Source: JBLIOB01 sp047639575
GTDB taxonomy: Bacteria > Bacteroidota > Bacteroidia > Flavobacteriales_D > Parvicellaceae
Length of the DNA: 8,788 bases
Direction: 5' to 3'
Assembly: GCA_047639575.1 (NCBI GenBank)
Contig: JBLIOB010000170.1
Location: forward strand, 1 to 8,788
Part shown: positions 1 through 6,270 of the stretch, in pieces
Layout of the letters: every line of letters starts with the position of its first letter
Numbering within the stretch: the first letter of the stretch is position 1
Position numbers and translations under genes: made by a program
Notes under the pieces: model-generated
The model's input: the letters and a program-made list of their open reading frames with translations, nothing else
What the model was told of the DNA's origin: nothing
Databases searched by the model: none

Positions 1-58
1 GGTGCTTAACTTCAAAGCCACCATTCACTGCGTTCATTTTTGTCTTTTTTATTCCCAT
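1..58 (-). CDS. Possible 5' end of an unrecognised gene, cut by the window edge
   Basis: An open frame on the minus strand runs off the left edge. It can start at the ATG at 58-56, reading MGIKKTKMNAVNGG and onward, or at an internal ATG at 37-35. An in-frame stop lies directly before the first ATG (61-59), so the gene cannot begin further upstream. Only about 19 codons are visible, too few to recognise a family, and no clear Shine-Dalgarno site is seen, which is common in Bacteroidota. The position just past the tRNA terminator, with a 16-base palindrome 8 bases upstream of the ATG, is compatible with a new transcription unit starting here. It could equally be a chance open frame. Confidence 0.25.
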   Translation of the reverse strand, partial: MGIKKTKMNAVNGGFEVKH

Positions 59-65
59 TCATTTA

Positions 66-81
66 TGCAAATAAATTTGCA
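66..81. repeat. Perfect inverted repeat, possible operator
   Basis: TGCAAAT, two bases (AA), then ATTTGCA form a perfect palindrome. It sits between the terminator at 92-126 and the possible gene start at 58, where an operator or promoter element for that gene would be expected. Its 12-base core CAAATAAATTTG occurs again at 250-261. Function is inferred from position only, and AT-rich palindromes arise easily by chance. Confidence 0.35.
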
Positions 82-91
82 ACATTTTGAA

Positions 92-126
92 AATAAAAAA
101 GCCACTACATTAATGTAGTGGCTTTT
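92..126 (-). terminator. Rho-independent terminator downstream of tRNA-Val
   Basis: Bases 101-110 (GCCACTACAT) and 113-122 (ATGTAGTGGC) form a perfect 10-pair stem. With the flanking AAAA and TTTT the palindrome covers 97-126. Read on the minus strand, the hairpin is followed by TTTTTTATTTT, a good U tract, just after the tRNA 3' end. On the plus strand the U tract is only four bases, so termination should be mainly for minus-strand transcripts. No hairpin of this kind lies between folC and the tRNA gene, so it may also end the folC transcript. Confidence 0.9.
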
Positions 127-131
127 CGTTG

Positions 132-206
132 TGGGCGATGAGGGATTCGAACCCCCGACCCCCTCGGTGTAAACGAGGTGCTCTGAACCAACTGAGCTAA
201 TCGCCC
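132..206 (-). tRNA. tRNA-Val (anticodon UAC)
   Basis: A complete cloverleaf can be folded on the minus strand. The acceptor stem is GGGCGAT paired with ATCGCCC, with discriminator base A at 132. The D arm carries AGCTCAGTTGGTT. The anticodon stem is CCTCG paired with CGAGG around the loop TTTACAC, giving anticodon TAC for valine codons GUA/GUG. The T arm is GGGGG, loop TTCGAAT, CCCTC with one G-U pair. The 3' CCA is not encoded, so it must be added after transcription. Open frames crossing this gene on the minus strand are tRNA shadows, not proteins. Confidence 0.96.
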
Positions 207-222
207 TCGCATTTGAGGACTG

Positions 223-253
223 CAAATATATAGGTTTTGACATACCTGCCAAA
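223..253 (-). promoter_or_regulatory. Bacteroidota-type promoter of tRNA-Val
   Basis: On the minus strand, TTTG (253-250) is followed after exactly 19 bases by TATATTTG (230-223). This fits the Bacteroidota primary-sigma consensus, a -33 TTTG/TTG and a -7 TAnnTTTG. Initiation would fall about 10 bases before the mature tRNA 5' end at 206. The match supports both the tRNA transcription unit and the assignment to this phylum. The -33 element lies inside the palindrome at 250-261. Confidence 0.7.
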
Positions 254-261
254 TAAATTTG
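250..261. repeat. Second copy of the 12-base palindrome CAAATAAATTTG
   Basis: This perfect palindrome is identical to the core at 68-79, so the two copies bracket the tRNA gene and its terminator, 182 bases apart. Here it overlaps the -33 element of the tRNA promoter. It may simply reflect the TTTG-rich promoter composition, or it may be a protein-binding site. The sequence alone does not decide. Confidence 0.4.
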
Positions 262-279
262 AGAAAATTACTTTTTATG

Positions 280-1512
280 TCAAACAGGGAGTTGCTTTTT
301 CGAGCTAATGAGCAGGTCAGCAACAACAAAAGTGCTGCCTCCAATAAATATTATGTCGTCTTTAGAAGATTGTTGTTTAGCGGCATCTAGAGCTTGTTCA
401 ACAGAACTAAAACTAGCGCCAATTAAACCATGTTTGGCTGCTTTAGATTGAAGAGTAGTTGAGTCCAGTCCCCTTTGGTTGGAGGGTGCGGTGAAATAGT
501 AATCTGCACCACGCGGCAAAAGAGATAAAATGTCATCATGGTCTTTGTCCTGGACCGTGCCGAATACGATGTGTAATTTTTGGTCTAGGGAAAGCAGTTC
601 GTCCATGCAAGCAGCTATACCTTCAGCATTGTGTGCACAGTCAAGAATGATAGTAGGTGAATGACCAATTTTTTGCCATCTCCCGATCATTCCAGAATCG
701 TCAGATACATTTTTAATCCCTTTTTCAAAATCAACCTCGAAGCCTTTACTTTTTAAAAATTCAATGGCTGCATAGGCTGTATTTAGATTTGTTCTCTGAT
801 AATTGGGTTTTAAATCACTTAAAGATCGGTAGTCAGTAGATTGATCAGCAATATGCACCGTAGAATTTAGCTGATCAGAAAAATCTTTAAAAATTGGATG
901 TAATGATGGGTCAATATTTCCTAGAATGACATCCGTGTTAGCTTTTATAATACCTGCTTTTTCCTTAGCGATTAATTCAAGCGAGTCTCCTAATATATTC
1001 GTGTGATCTAATCCGATAGTTGTAATGATAGAAAGTTCAGGGTTAAGAATGTTCGTTGAGTCTAGTCGACCGCCTAATCCGGTTTCAATAATTGCAAAAT
1101 CCACTTGCTCTTTGTTGAAATAATCGAAAGCAAGGCCCGTACACCATTCAAAGAAGGATAAGTCGATTGTTTCACAGAAGGATTGATGTAGGTCTACGAA
1201 AGCTACGATATCGTCTTGAGGAATGTATTCCGAGTTGATTTTAATACGCTCCCTGAAGTCTAACAAGTGAGGAGAGGTGAATACTCCGACTTTGAATCCA
1301 CTGTTTTGTAAAACGCTTGCAAGTATATGAGCAGTAGAACCTTTGCCATTAGTACCGGCTATATGAATTGATTTAAATCCACTTTGAGGGTTTTCCAAAT
1401 AATTAGAAAAGGATGTAATATTATTTAGGTTAGCCTTATAAGCGCCTTGGCCTTGATTTTGATAATTTGGAAGTTGACTAAAGAGGTAAGCTACTGTTTG
1501 GTCATATGTCAT
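280..1512 (-). CDS. folC: Bifunctional dihydrofolate synthase / folylpolyglutamate synthase
   Basis: This cytoplasmic Mur-ligase-family enzyme joins glutamate to dihydropteroate and extends the polyglutamate tail of folates, using ATP. The 410-residue protein has the usual family length and motif order. The P-loop GTNGKGST is at 53-60 and TSPHL at 79-83. ETGLGGRLDSTN at 143-154 and the glycine/histidine segment TIGLDHTNILG at 165-175 follow. KEKAGIIK is at 183-190, and the lysine here is the one usually carbamylated in the family. GRW at 277-279 and DCAHNAEG at 291-298 mark the C-terminal ligase domain. The start ATG overlaps the stop of the upstream TonB-like gene (ATGA at 1512-1509), so translation is probably coupled and folC is the last gene of the operon. 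No terminator is visible before the tRNA promoter. Whether it has one or both activities cannot be read from motifs alone. Confidence 0.95.
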   Translation of the reverse strand: MTYDQTVAYLFSQLPNYQNQGQGAYKANLNNITSFSNYLENPQSGFKSIHIAGTNGKGSTAHILASVLQNSGFKVGVFTSPHLLDFRERIKINSEYIPQDDIVAFVDLHQSFCETIDLSFFEWCTGLAFDYFNKEQVDFAIIETGLGGRLDSTNILNPELSIITTIGLDHTNILGDSLELIAKEKAGIIKANTDVILGNIDPSLHPIFKDFSDQLNSTVHIADQSTDYRSLSDLKPNYQRTNLNTAYAAIEFLKSKGFEVDFEKGIKNVSDDSGMIGRWQKIGHSPTIILDCAHNAEGIAACMDELLSLDQKLHIVFGTVQDKDHDDILSLLPRGADYYFTAPSNQRGLDSTTLQSKAAKHGLIGASFSSVEQALDAAKQQSSKDDIIFIGGSTFVVADLLISSKKQLPV

Positions 1513-2237
1513 GAAACCTTAAATTCGATCTTAATCGTCTTCGTGTCTAGTTTGTTACCACCAGTGATCGCATCGTATATAAATTTGTTGGCTAATTTAA
1601 TAGCGTCTTTGTAGTGCGTTTGATGTGTAGAGGTGGTTCTAGAATCATCATATAATACTTTAGTACGATCTTTATCTACTGTTCCATCACGTTTTACGTA
1701 AATCTTAACCATAACCACACCAGAATGTTGATTATGATCTTGAGAAGGTTTACTTCTTAAGCCCCGTCCAGAGCCCATAGCGCCTACCGTATTACCTCGC
1801 CCATTTGTAGGTCCAAGTCCTCCCCCAGCACCATCTGTGTTGTTCGGGTCGTTTCCGTTTCCATTGCCGTTAAACAATCCATTCGTTTCAAATGGGTTTG
1901 GATTATCGTTCTCGTTGGATTCGTTACCGCTGTTAGAATTCCCTGTCGTAACTGGTTTGTCGGGCTTTACTACTGGTGAATCAGGATCATCGTGTGTAAT
2001 CGCTGGATCATCTGGTTGATTGGTTGAAGATTGATCTGTAGTAGTGTTCTCAGAAGAAGCACTAGAGCTAGAGCCTCCACCTGAATAGTCTAATGTAACA
2101 CTTTCTAATACCTCCGGAGGAAAAGGAGGGTTAGGATTAGCTAAACTCATAAGGAGCAACATCAGCGTTATTCCTAGCAAAAATATCATTGCTAAAATAA
2201 AGGCGGTGCGTTTATATTCCTTACGTGTTGCTTCCAT
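1509..2237 (-). CDS. TonB-like energy transducer with a long low-complexity linker
   Basis: The 242-residue protein has the TonB layout. It has a short basic N-terminus (MEATRKEYKR), one hydrophobic membrane segment at about 12-33, a long periplasmic linker (about 35-170) and a small C-terminal domain (about 172-242) ending in a beta strand (IKIEFKVS). The C-terminal stretch VVMVKIYVKRDGTV resembles the start of the TonB C-terminal fold that contacts outer-membrane receptors. The linker is not the usual Pro/Lys/Glu type. It begins with a Pro cluster (NPNPPFPP), then is rich in Ser, Thr, Asn, Asp and Gly, including FNGNGNGND and GAGGGLG. It sits 6 bases downstream of exbD and overlaps folC by 4, which supports the partner role with ExbB/ExbD. 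The C-terminal match is by recall rather than alignment, so a TolA-like role remains possible. Confidence 0.75.
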   Translation of the reverse strand: MEATRKEYKRTAFILAMIFLLGITLMLLLMSLANPNPPFPPEVLESVTLDYSGGGSSSSASSENTTTDQSSTNQPDDPAITHDDPDSPVVKPDKPVTTGNSNSGNESNENDNPNPFETNGLFNGNGNGNDPNNTDGAGGGLGPTNGRGNTVGAMGSGRGLRSKPSQDHNQHSGVVMVKIYVKRDGTVDKDRTKVLYDDSRTTSTHQTHYKDAIKLANKFIYDAITGGNKLDTKTIKIEFKVS

Positions 2238-2243
2238 GATTTT

Positions 2244-2669
2244 TTAGTTTGATCTATAGACCAATACGATTGTCCACTTATTTTGTTTCACTACATTAAT
2301 AACTTGAGCCGGCCAAACATACGCTACATCCTCTGCAGCCTTTAGTTCTACTATGTTGTCTTCGCCCATTACTTTCACAATTTCTTCTGCAAGTTTTGTG
2401 CCATCCAGCTCTTTAGTGTCCCGATTTACAAACGTAAATTCTCGATCATTAACGTAAAATCGAGTAATTCCGCTTTCATTTCTAATCGCTACAGTAGCCT
2501 TGTCATTGGCAACCATGCTGTTACCATCACCTTTAGGCGTCTTCACTGTTATTCCTGGACTTGCCATGGTAGACAAAATCACAAAGAATATCAATAGAAG
2601 GAAGACTAAATCCGTCATGGAGGACATTCCGCCCTCTGCCTTAATTTTATTTTGCCTTTTAATTCCCAT
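2244..2669 (-). CDS. exbD: ExbD/TolR-family biopolymer transport protein
   Basis: ExbD forms, with ExbB, the inner-membrane motor that uses the ion gradient to drive TonB. The 141-residue protein has the family pattern: a basic cytoplasmic N-terminus (MGIKRQNKIK), one transmembrane helix at about 20-37 (DLVFLLLIFFVILSTM) and a periplasmic domain to the C-terminus. Asp20, at the start of the helix in MTDLVFLLLIFF, corresponds to the essential membrane aspartate of the family. The periplasmic part ends in the strand WTIVLVYRSN. The gene is 7 bases downstream of exbB and 6 bases upstream of the TonB-like gene. Only one exbD is present here, whereas Bacteroidota clusters often carry two. TolR and ExbD are hard to separate by motif, but the TonB-like neighbour favours ExbD. 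Confidence 0.9.
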   Translation of the reverse strand: MGIKRQNKIKAEGGMSSMTDLVFLLLIFFVILSTMASPGITVKTPKGDGNSMVANDKATVAIRNESGITRFYVNDREFTFVNRDTKELDGTKLAEEIVKVMGEDNIVELKAAEDVAYVWPAQVINVVKQNKWTIVLVYRSN

Positions 2670-2676
2670 AGGCCAA

Positions 2677-3414
2677 TTATTTCCCTGGTTCCTCTAAAAT
2701 GTCAACAAACGAGATGGAAGCACTTTCCATCTTGTGAATTACCTGTCCCATTTTACTAACCAGGAAATTGTAGCTTGCGTAAGCTATAATACCTACAATA
2801 AGACCAGCTACGGTAGTCACCATCGCTTCCATCATACCTCCAGAAATACTTTTTAAGTCAACCCCATGGATTTTCATGTCATTGAAAGTTCTCATCATCC
2901 CAATAACGGTTCCTAAAAATCCTAACATAGGTGCAGCTCCAGCAATAGTGCCAAGGGTAGAAATTCTATTTTCTAGTTTGTGTACCTCTAATTCTGCAAC
3001 ATTTTCAATAGACGCTTTAATGTCTGAAACGGGTTTACCAATTCTCATAACGCCCTTCTCGATCATGCGAGCCATTGGGTTATCCGTGGAAACACATAGA
3101 TTCCGAGCTCCATCAAGATTTCCATCTGTCATATAGCTTTTGATCTGAACCATAAACGTCTTTTCTTCTTTTAGCGCCTTTCTGATGTTCAAATACCGTT
3201 CAATAAAGATATAAATCGCCATTACCGACATAAAGAGTAGTAATGAAACCACAATTATACTGGTCCAGCTATAGTAACCTGGTTCACCATCTTCTCCTGG
3301 TGTATATCCCCAAACTAAATCCCAAAGAGATTGAGACTCAACTTGCTTAGTCGTATCCATTCCTGGTAAAGTAATAGGAGTGGTTTGTATAAAATAAAAG
3401 ATATTACTGATCAT
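2677..3414 (-). CDS. exbB: ExbB/TolQ/MotA-family proton channel protein
   Basis: The 245-residue membrane protein has three hydrophobic helices, at about 50-70, 153-175 and 198-220. A large cytoplasmic region lies between the first two, as in ExbB. The segment GTIAGAAPMLGFLGTVIGMM (155-174) is the classic family signature at the second helix. Glu196 in GGMMEAMVTTVAGL (192-205) aligns with Glu176 of E. coli ExbB, which lies next to the ion path, and Thr200/Thr201 follow it. The N-terminus adds a charged loop rich in Gly, Glu and Asp (TPGEDGEPGYYSW, 38-50). The gene lies 37 bases after nhaD, with no promoter match or terminator in the gap, and is followed closely by exbD. It is assigned ExbB rather than TolQ because of the TonB-like gene downstream. 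Confidence 0.92.
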   Translation of the reverse strand: MISNIFYFIQTTPITLPGMDTTKQVESQSLWDLVWGYTPGEDGEPGYYSWTSIIVVSLLLFMSVMAIYIFIERYLNIRKALKEEKTFMVQIKSYMTDGNLDGARNLCVSTDNPMARMIEKGVMRIGKPVSDIKASIENVAELEVHKLENRISTLGTIAGAAPMLGFLGTVIGMMRTFNDMKIHGVDLKSISGGMMEAMVTTVAGLIVGIIAYASYNFLVSKMGQVIHKMESASISFVDILEEPGK

Positions 3415-3451
3415 AATTTAATAACGGTTTTTCTTGATATACATTGTTAAA

Positions 3452-4891
3452 CTAGTGCGTCAACATGTTAATTAACAAATAAAGTCCTGCTCCAGCTAGA
3501 TATCCAACTAACGCTAGCCATCCAATTTTCTTTAAGTACCAGAAGAAAGAAATTTTCTCCATTCCCATTGCAACTACACCTGCTGCAGAACCTATAATTA
3601 ACATAGATCCACCGGTTCCCGCAGAGTACGCGATAAAGTGCCAAATGTGATCGTCAGTAGGCAAGTCACTAAACATTCCCATGCTTGCTGCCACCAGGGG
3701 AACATTGTCTATAACTGCAGAACCTGCTCCAAGTAACAAAACAAATACATCAGTATTCATAGATTCGTTAACATCTTGTCCAAATACAAAGATCATTCCA
3801 AGAGATTCTAAGGCGGCTACGGTCATTAATATCCCTAAGAAAAACAGGATCGAAGGCATCTCAATTTTAGACAGGGCTTTAAACGTTGGGCTGCTTGCGT
3901 GTCCTTCGCCATGCCCGTCTGCAGGAGGATTGTTGGCACCTGCTGCAACTGCATTCGTTAAACTAAATTCGCGGTTACTTATAAACTCAGCAACTAACGC
4001 AACAATTCCAAGAGACAGCATCATTCCTACATAAGGAGGTAAATGTGTAATTGTTTTAAATACTGGAACTGCAACGATTAATAACAGGCCTAAGTACAAC
4101 ATTTTAGCGCCATGCTTGCTCTTTGGGCCATCGTCTGGTGCCGGAGTAAAGTGGCCTTTAAAGGCTGGTAAAAAGCTTGCTAAGAGAGTTGGTACCAACA
4201 TACATACTAATGATGGTGCAATTAGGAACTCTATCAGCTTCACTGTAGTAACGTGATGATTCATCCATAGCATGGTAGTAGTTACATCTCCAATTGGAGA
4301 CCAAGCACCACCTGCATTTGCTGCAATAATGATTAAACCTGCGAACCAAATACGATCTTCTCGTTCTGGAACTAATTTTCGAAGTATTGTAATTAATACA
4401 ATGGTTGCAGTAAGGTTATCAATGATCGCAGATAGAATGAACCCTAGAATACAAACGATCCATAGCAAAGTTCTTTTCTTGTTGGTCTTAATGAAGTTCT
4501 TAATAGTGCTGAACCCATTGAAGTGATCGATGATCTCAACGATGGTCATTGCTCCAACTAAGAAGATTAGAATCTCACATGTTTTACCAAAATGATGAAG
4601 TAGGGTATGTTCTAACCAACCTCCTTTAGTATCCATCCAGCTAACATGCTCCGCGCCTTCTGCGGCATGTGTTGGAAGGTCGGCAAAGTTAATAGTACCC
4701 TTTGTACCATCTAATAATGCGCTATGCGAAGAATCAAACCATTGATCAAATCCGTCTAACCCAAATGCTACTAATGCCCATGCAATGGCCATCATTAACA
4801 AGGCTGGGACCAATTTGTCCACCTTTAAACTATGCTCAAGGGTAATTGCTAAATACCCTAGAATAAATACGATTACAATTGCTGTTGCCAT
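3452..4891 (-). CDS. nhaD: NhaD-type Na+/H+ antiporter
   Basis: The 479-residue protein is strongly hydrophobic with about a dozen predicted membrane segments. Features of the NhaD family within the ion-transporter superfamily are visible. IIDNLTATIVLI (156-167) and SAVIDNVPLVAASM (391-404) are the two inverted-repeat half-sites, each with an Asp-Asn pair. ANAGGAWSPIGDVTTTM (191-207) carries polar residues thought to bind Na+, and GTGGSMLIIGSAAG (425-438) is another family segment. Family members exchange cytoplasmic Na+ or Li+ for protons at the inner membrane. A soluble loop at about 50-95 and a His/Gly loop (ADGHGEGHASS, 324-334) interrupt the membrane segments. The gene starts 3 bases after the amino-acid dehydrogenase stop and precedes exbB, so it is very likely co-transcribed. 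Family assignment is firm, but ion specificity is inferred. Confidence 0.92.
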   Translation of the reverse strand: MATAIVIVFILGYLAITLEHSLKVDKLVPALLMMAIAWALVAFGLDGFDQWFDSSHSALLDGTKGTINFADLPTHAAEGAEHVSWMDTKGGWLEHTLLHHFGKTCEILIFLVGAMTIVEIIDHFNGFSTIKNFIKTNKKRTLLWIVCILGFILSAIIDNLTATIVLITILRKLVPEREDRIWFAGLIIIAANAGGAWSPIGDVTTTMLWMNHHVTTVKLIEFLIAPSLVCMLVPTLLASFLPAFKGHFTPAPDDGPKSKHGAKMLYLGLLLIVAVPVFKTITHLPPYVGMMLSLGIVALVAEFISNREFSLTNAVAAGANNPPADGHGEGHASSPTFKALSKIEMPSILFFLGILMTVAALESLGMIFVFGQDVNESMNTDVFVLLLGAGSAVIDNVPLVAASMGMFSDLPTDDHIWHFIAYSAGTGGSMLIIGSAAGVVAMGMEKISFFWYLKKIGWLALVGYLAGAGLYLLINMLTH

Positions 4892-4894
4892 AAT

Positions 4895-6124
4895 TTAGAT
4901 TAATTGCTTTAGAGCGATCTCAAAAGCTGTTTTTGCAATGTTCTTTTTTGAACTATTCACGTTGTAAGAGGCCTGTATGGCGTCTTTAATTTTAGATGAA
5001 GTGTCTTCAAAAATAGACGCTTCATTCAATATGTCTAGATCATTCTCCATTAAATAGGCGAATACTCTAGCCATTCCACAATTCGATATGAAATCTGGAA
5101 TTATACTAATATGTTGATCTGTGTAATCTGCAATTGGTCCAAAAAATATTTCTGGATCAGCAAAAGGAACATTTGCTCCAGCTGCAATTACTTCAATACC
5201 AGTTTCAATCATTCGATCTACCTGATCTTTCGTAATCATCCTTGACGCTGCACATGGTAAGAAAACTTCTGCCTGAACATCCCAAATTTTGGAATCGACT
5301 TCGTCATAAGACATCATGTTGTCTGCCGCTAATTTGTTTCCGTCTTTTGCATTGAAAAGATCTTTAATCTCTTGAAGGCTAAAACCAGTTTGGTTAATTA
5401 GTCCGCCAACTCGATCAATAATTCCTACAATTTTAGCTCCGTCTTGCGCCATGTAATAGGCTGCAGCCGATCCAACATTGCCCCAACCTTGTACAACTAC
5501 GCGTTTTCCTTTTACAGAACCACCGTAGATATCATAGTAATGCTTAACCGATTCCGCAACGCCATATCCAGTAATTAGGTCTGCAACCACATACTTTCTA
5601 TCCACTGATGGACTTAATATGTCGTCTTCAATCACCTTAAGGACACCTTGTCTTAACTGACCAATTCGATTGATTTTTTGAGCTTCTCTAGGTTGAAAAT
5701 GCCCATTAAACACTCCTTCTTGAGGGTGCCAAACACCACAATCTTCCGTGATTGGAATTACTTCGTGAATTTCATCAACATTCAGATCTCCACCAGTACC
5801 ATAATAGTGTTTTAATAATGGAGTTACCGCAGCATACCATCTTCTTAAAACACCTTCTTTTCTAGGATCATTTGGATCGAAATTTATGCCCGATTTTGCT
5901 CCACCAATTGGTGGTCCAGCAACGGTAAACTTGACTTCCATTGTTTTTGCCAAAGACTCTACTTCTCTCTTGTCTAGGCCTATTCTCATTCTCGTACCAC
6001 CTCCAGCTGCACCACCGCGCAGCGAGTTTATCACGACCCATCCTGTTGCTTCAGTTAGGGCATCTTTCCATTCAAAAACAATTTCTGGTTGCTTGTTTTC
6101 AAATCGTTCTAAAAGATCTTTCAT
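4895..6124 (-). CDS. Glu/Leu/Phe/Val-family amino-acid dehydrogenase, probably not glutamate-specific
   Basis: This cytoplasmic NAD(P)-dependent enzyme (409 residues) would oxidatively deaminate an amino acid to its 2-oxo acid and ammonium, or run in reverse. The N-terminal catalytic domain carries GGGTRMR (41-47), Lys65 in TMEVK and the catalytic Lys77 in GGAKSGI. These two lysines are 12 apart, like Lys68 and Lys80 of leucine dehydrogenase. Asp113 in TGGDLNVDE is the likely catalytic acid. The Rossmann domain begins at VVVQGWGNVGSAAA (209-222). The lysine of the glutamate-binding KGG motif is replaced (AAGGGTR), and the C-terminal NCGMARVF (348-355) lacks the serine seen in glutamate dehydrogenases at NAGGVTVS. 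This favours Leu, Val or Phe as substrate. The gene is first in the likely six-gene operon, with the candidate promoter about 65 bases upstream of its ATG. The exact substrate and NAD/NADP preference are unresolved. Confidence 0.88.
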   Translation of the reverse strand: MKDLLERFENKQPEIVFEWKDALTEATGWVVINSLRGGAAGGGTRMRIGLDKREVESLAKTMEVKFTVAGPPIGGAKSGINFDPNDPRKEGVLRRWYAAVTPLLKHYYGTGGDLNVDEIHEVIPITEDCGVWHPQEGVFNGHFQPREAQKINRIGQLRQGVLKVIEDDILSPSVDRKYVVADLITGYGVAESVKHYYDIYGGSVKGKRVVVQGWGNVGSAAAYYMAQDGAKIVGIIDRVGGLINQTGFSLQEIKDLFNAKDGNKLAADNMMSYDEVDSKIWDVQAEVFLPCAASRMITKDQVDRMIETGIEVIAAGANVPFADPEIFFGPIADYTDQHISIIPDFISNCGMARVFAYLMENDLDILNEASIFEDTSSKIKDAIQASYNVNSSKKNIAKTAFEIALKQLI

Positions 6125-6189
6125 TCATCTCATTAATTGTAGCAATAGTTATATTGCCATTGTACCCAAGCTATGTTGGGGATCGGTAA

Positions 6190-6197
6190 CAAATGTA
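6190..6197 (-). promoter_or_regulatory. Candidate -7 element for the dehydrogenase-nhaD-exbBD operon
   Basis: On the minus strand this reads TACATTTG, a full match to the Bacteroidota -7 consensus TAnnTTTG. It would give a leader of about 60 bases before the ATG at 6124. The expected -33 region, about 20 bases upstream (6217-6222), reads TTTATT rather than TTTG, so the match is partial. The box overlaps the first arm of the inverted repeat at 6195-6211, which would let a bound protein block it. The rest of the 146-base gap shows no gene. Confidence 0.45.
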
Positions 6198-6211
6198 GCA
6201 AAATATGCTAC
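6195..6211. repeat. Inverted repeat GTAGCA-N5-TGCTAC, operator-like
   Basis: Two perfect 6-base arms are separated by AAATA. The arrangement overlaps the candidate -7 box and lies about 70-90 bases upstream of the dehydrogenase ATG, the usual place for a repressor site. There is no following T run on either strand, so it is not a terminator. The regulator is unknown; a feast/famine (Lrp) type protein would fit an amino-acid catabolic operon, but this is inference. Confidence 0.4.
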
Positions 6212-6270
6212 GTTGTAATAAAGTGAATTAAAAGTTTTGAATTCTGCTTTGTTTGAAATATTCAAAGAGC

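Noticed and set aside
49..344. Two minus-strand open frames over the tRNA region
   Set aside because: They translate the tRNA-Val gene itself and cross its terminator or promoter; the protein resemblance to other database entries of this kind comes from mis-translated tRNA.
1837..2019. Plus-strand open frame within the TonB-like gene
   Set aside because: Its Phe/Leu/Pro-rich sequence is simply the reverse reading of the Asn/Gly-rich linker.
3466..3477. 12-base palindrome TGTTAATTAACA
   Set aside because: It lies in the nhaD coding sequence, encodes ordinary helix residues and has no regulatory context.
5886..6218. Plus-strand open frames opposite the dehydrogenase start and upstream gap
   Set aside because: Antisense shadows of a well-supported gene with compositionally odd, motif-free translations.
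6252..6266. Inverted repeat TTTGAA-ATA-TTCAAA just after anmK
   Set aside because: Only six AT-rich pairs and no proper U tract, so it is not a convincing terminator.
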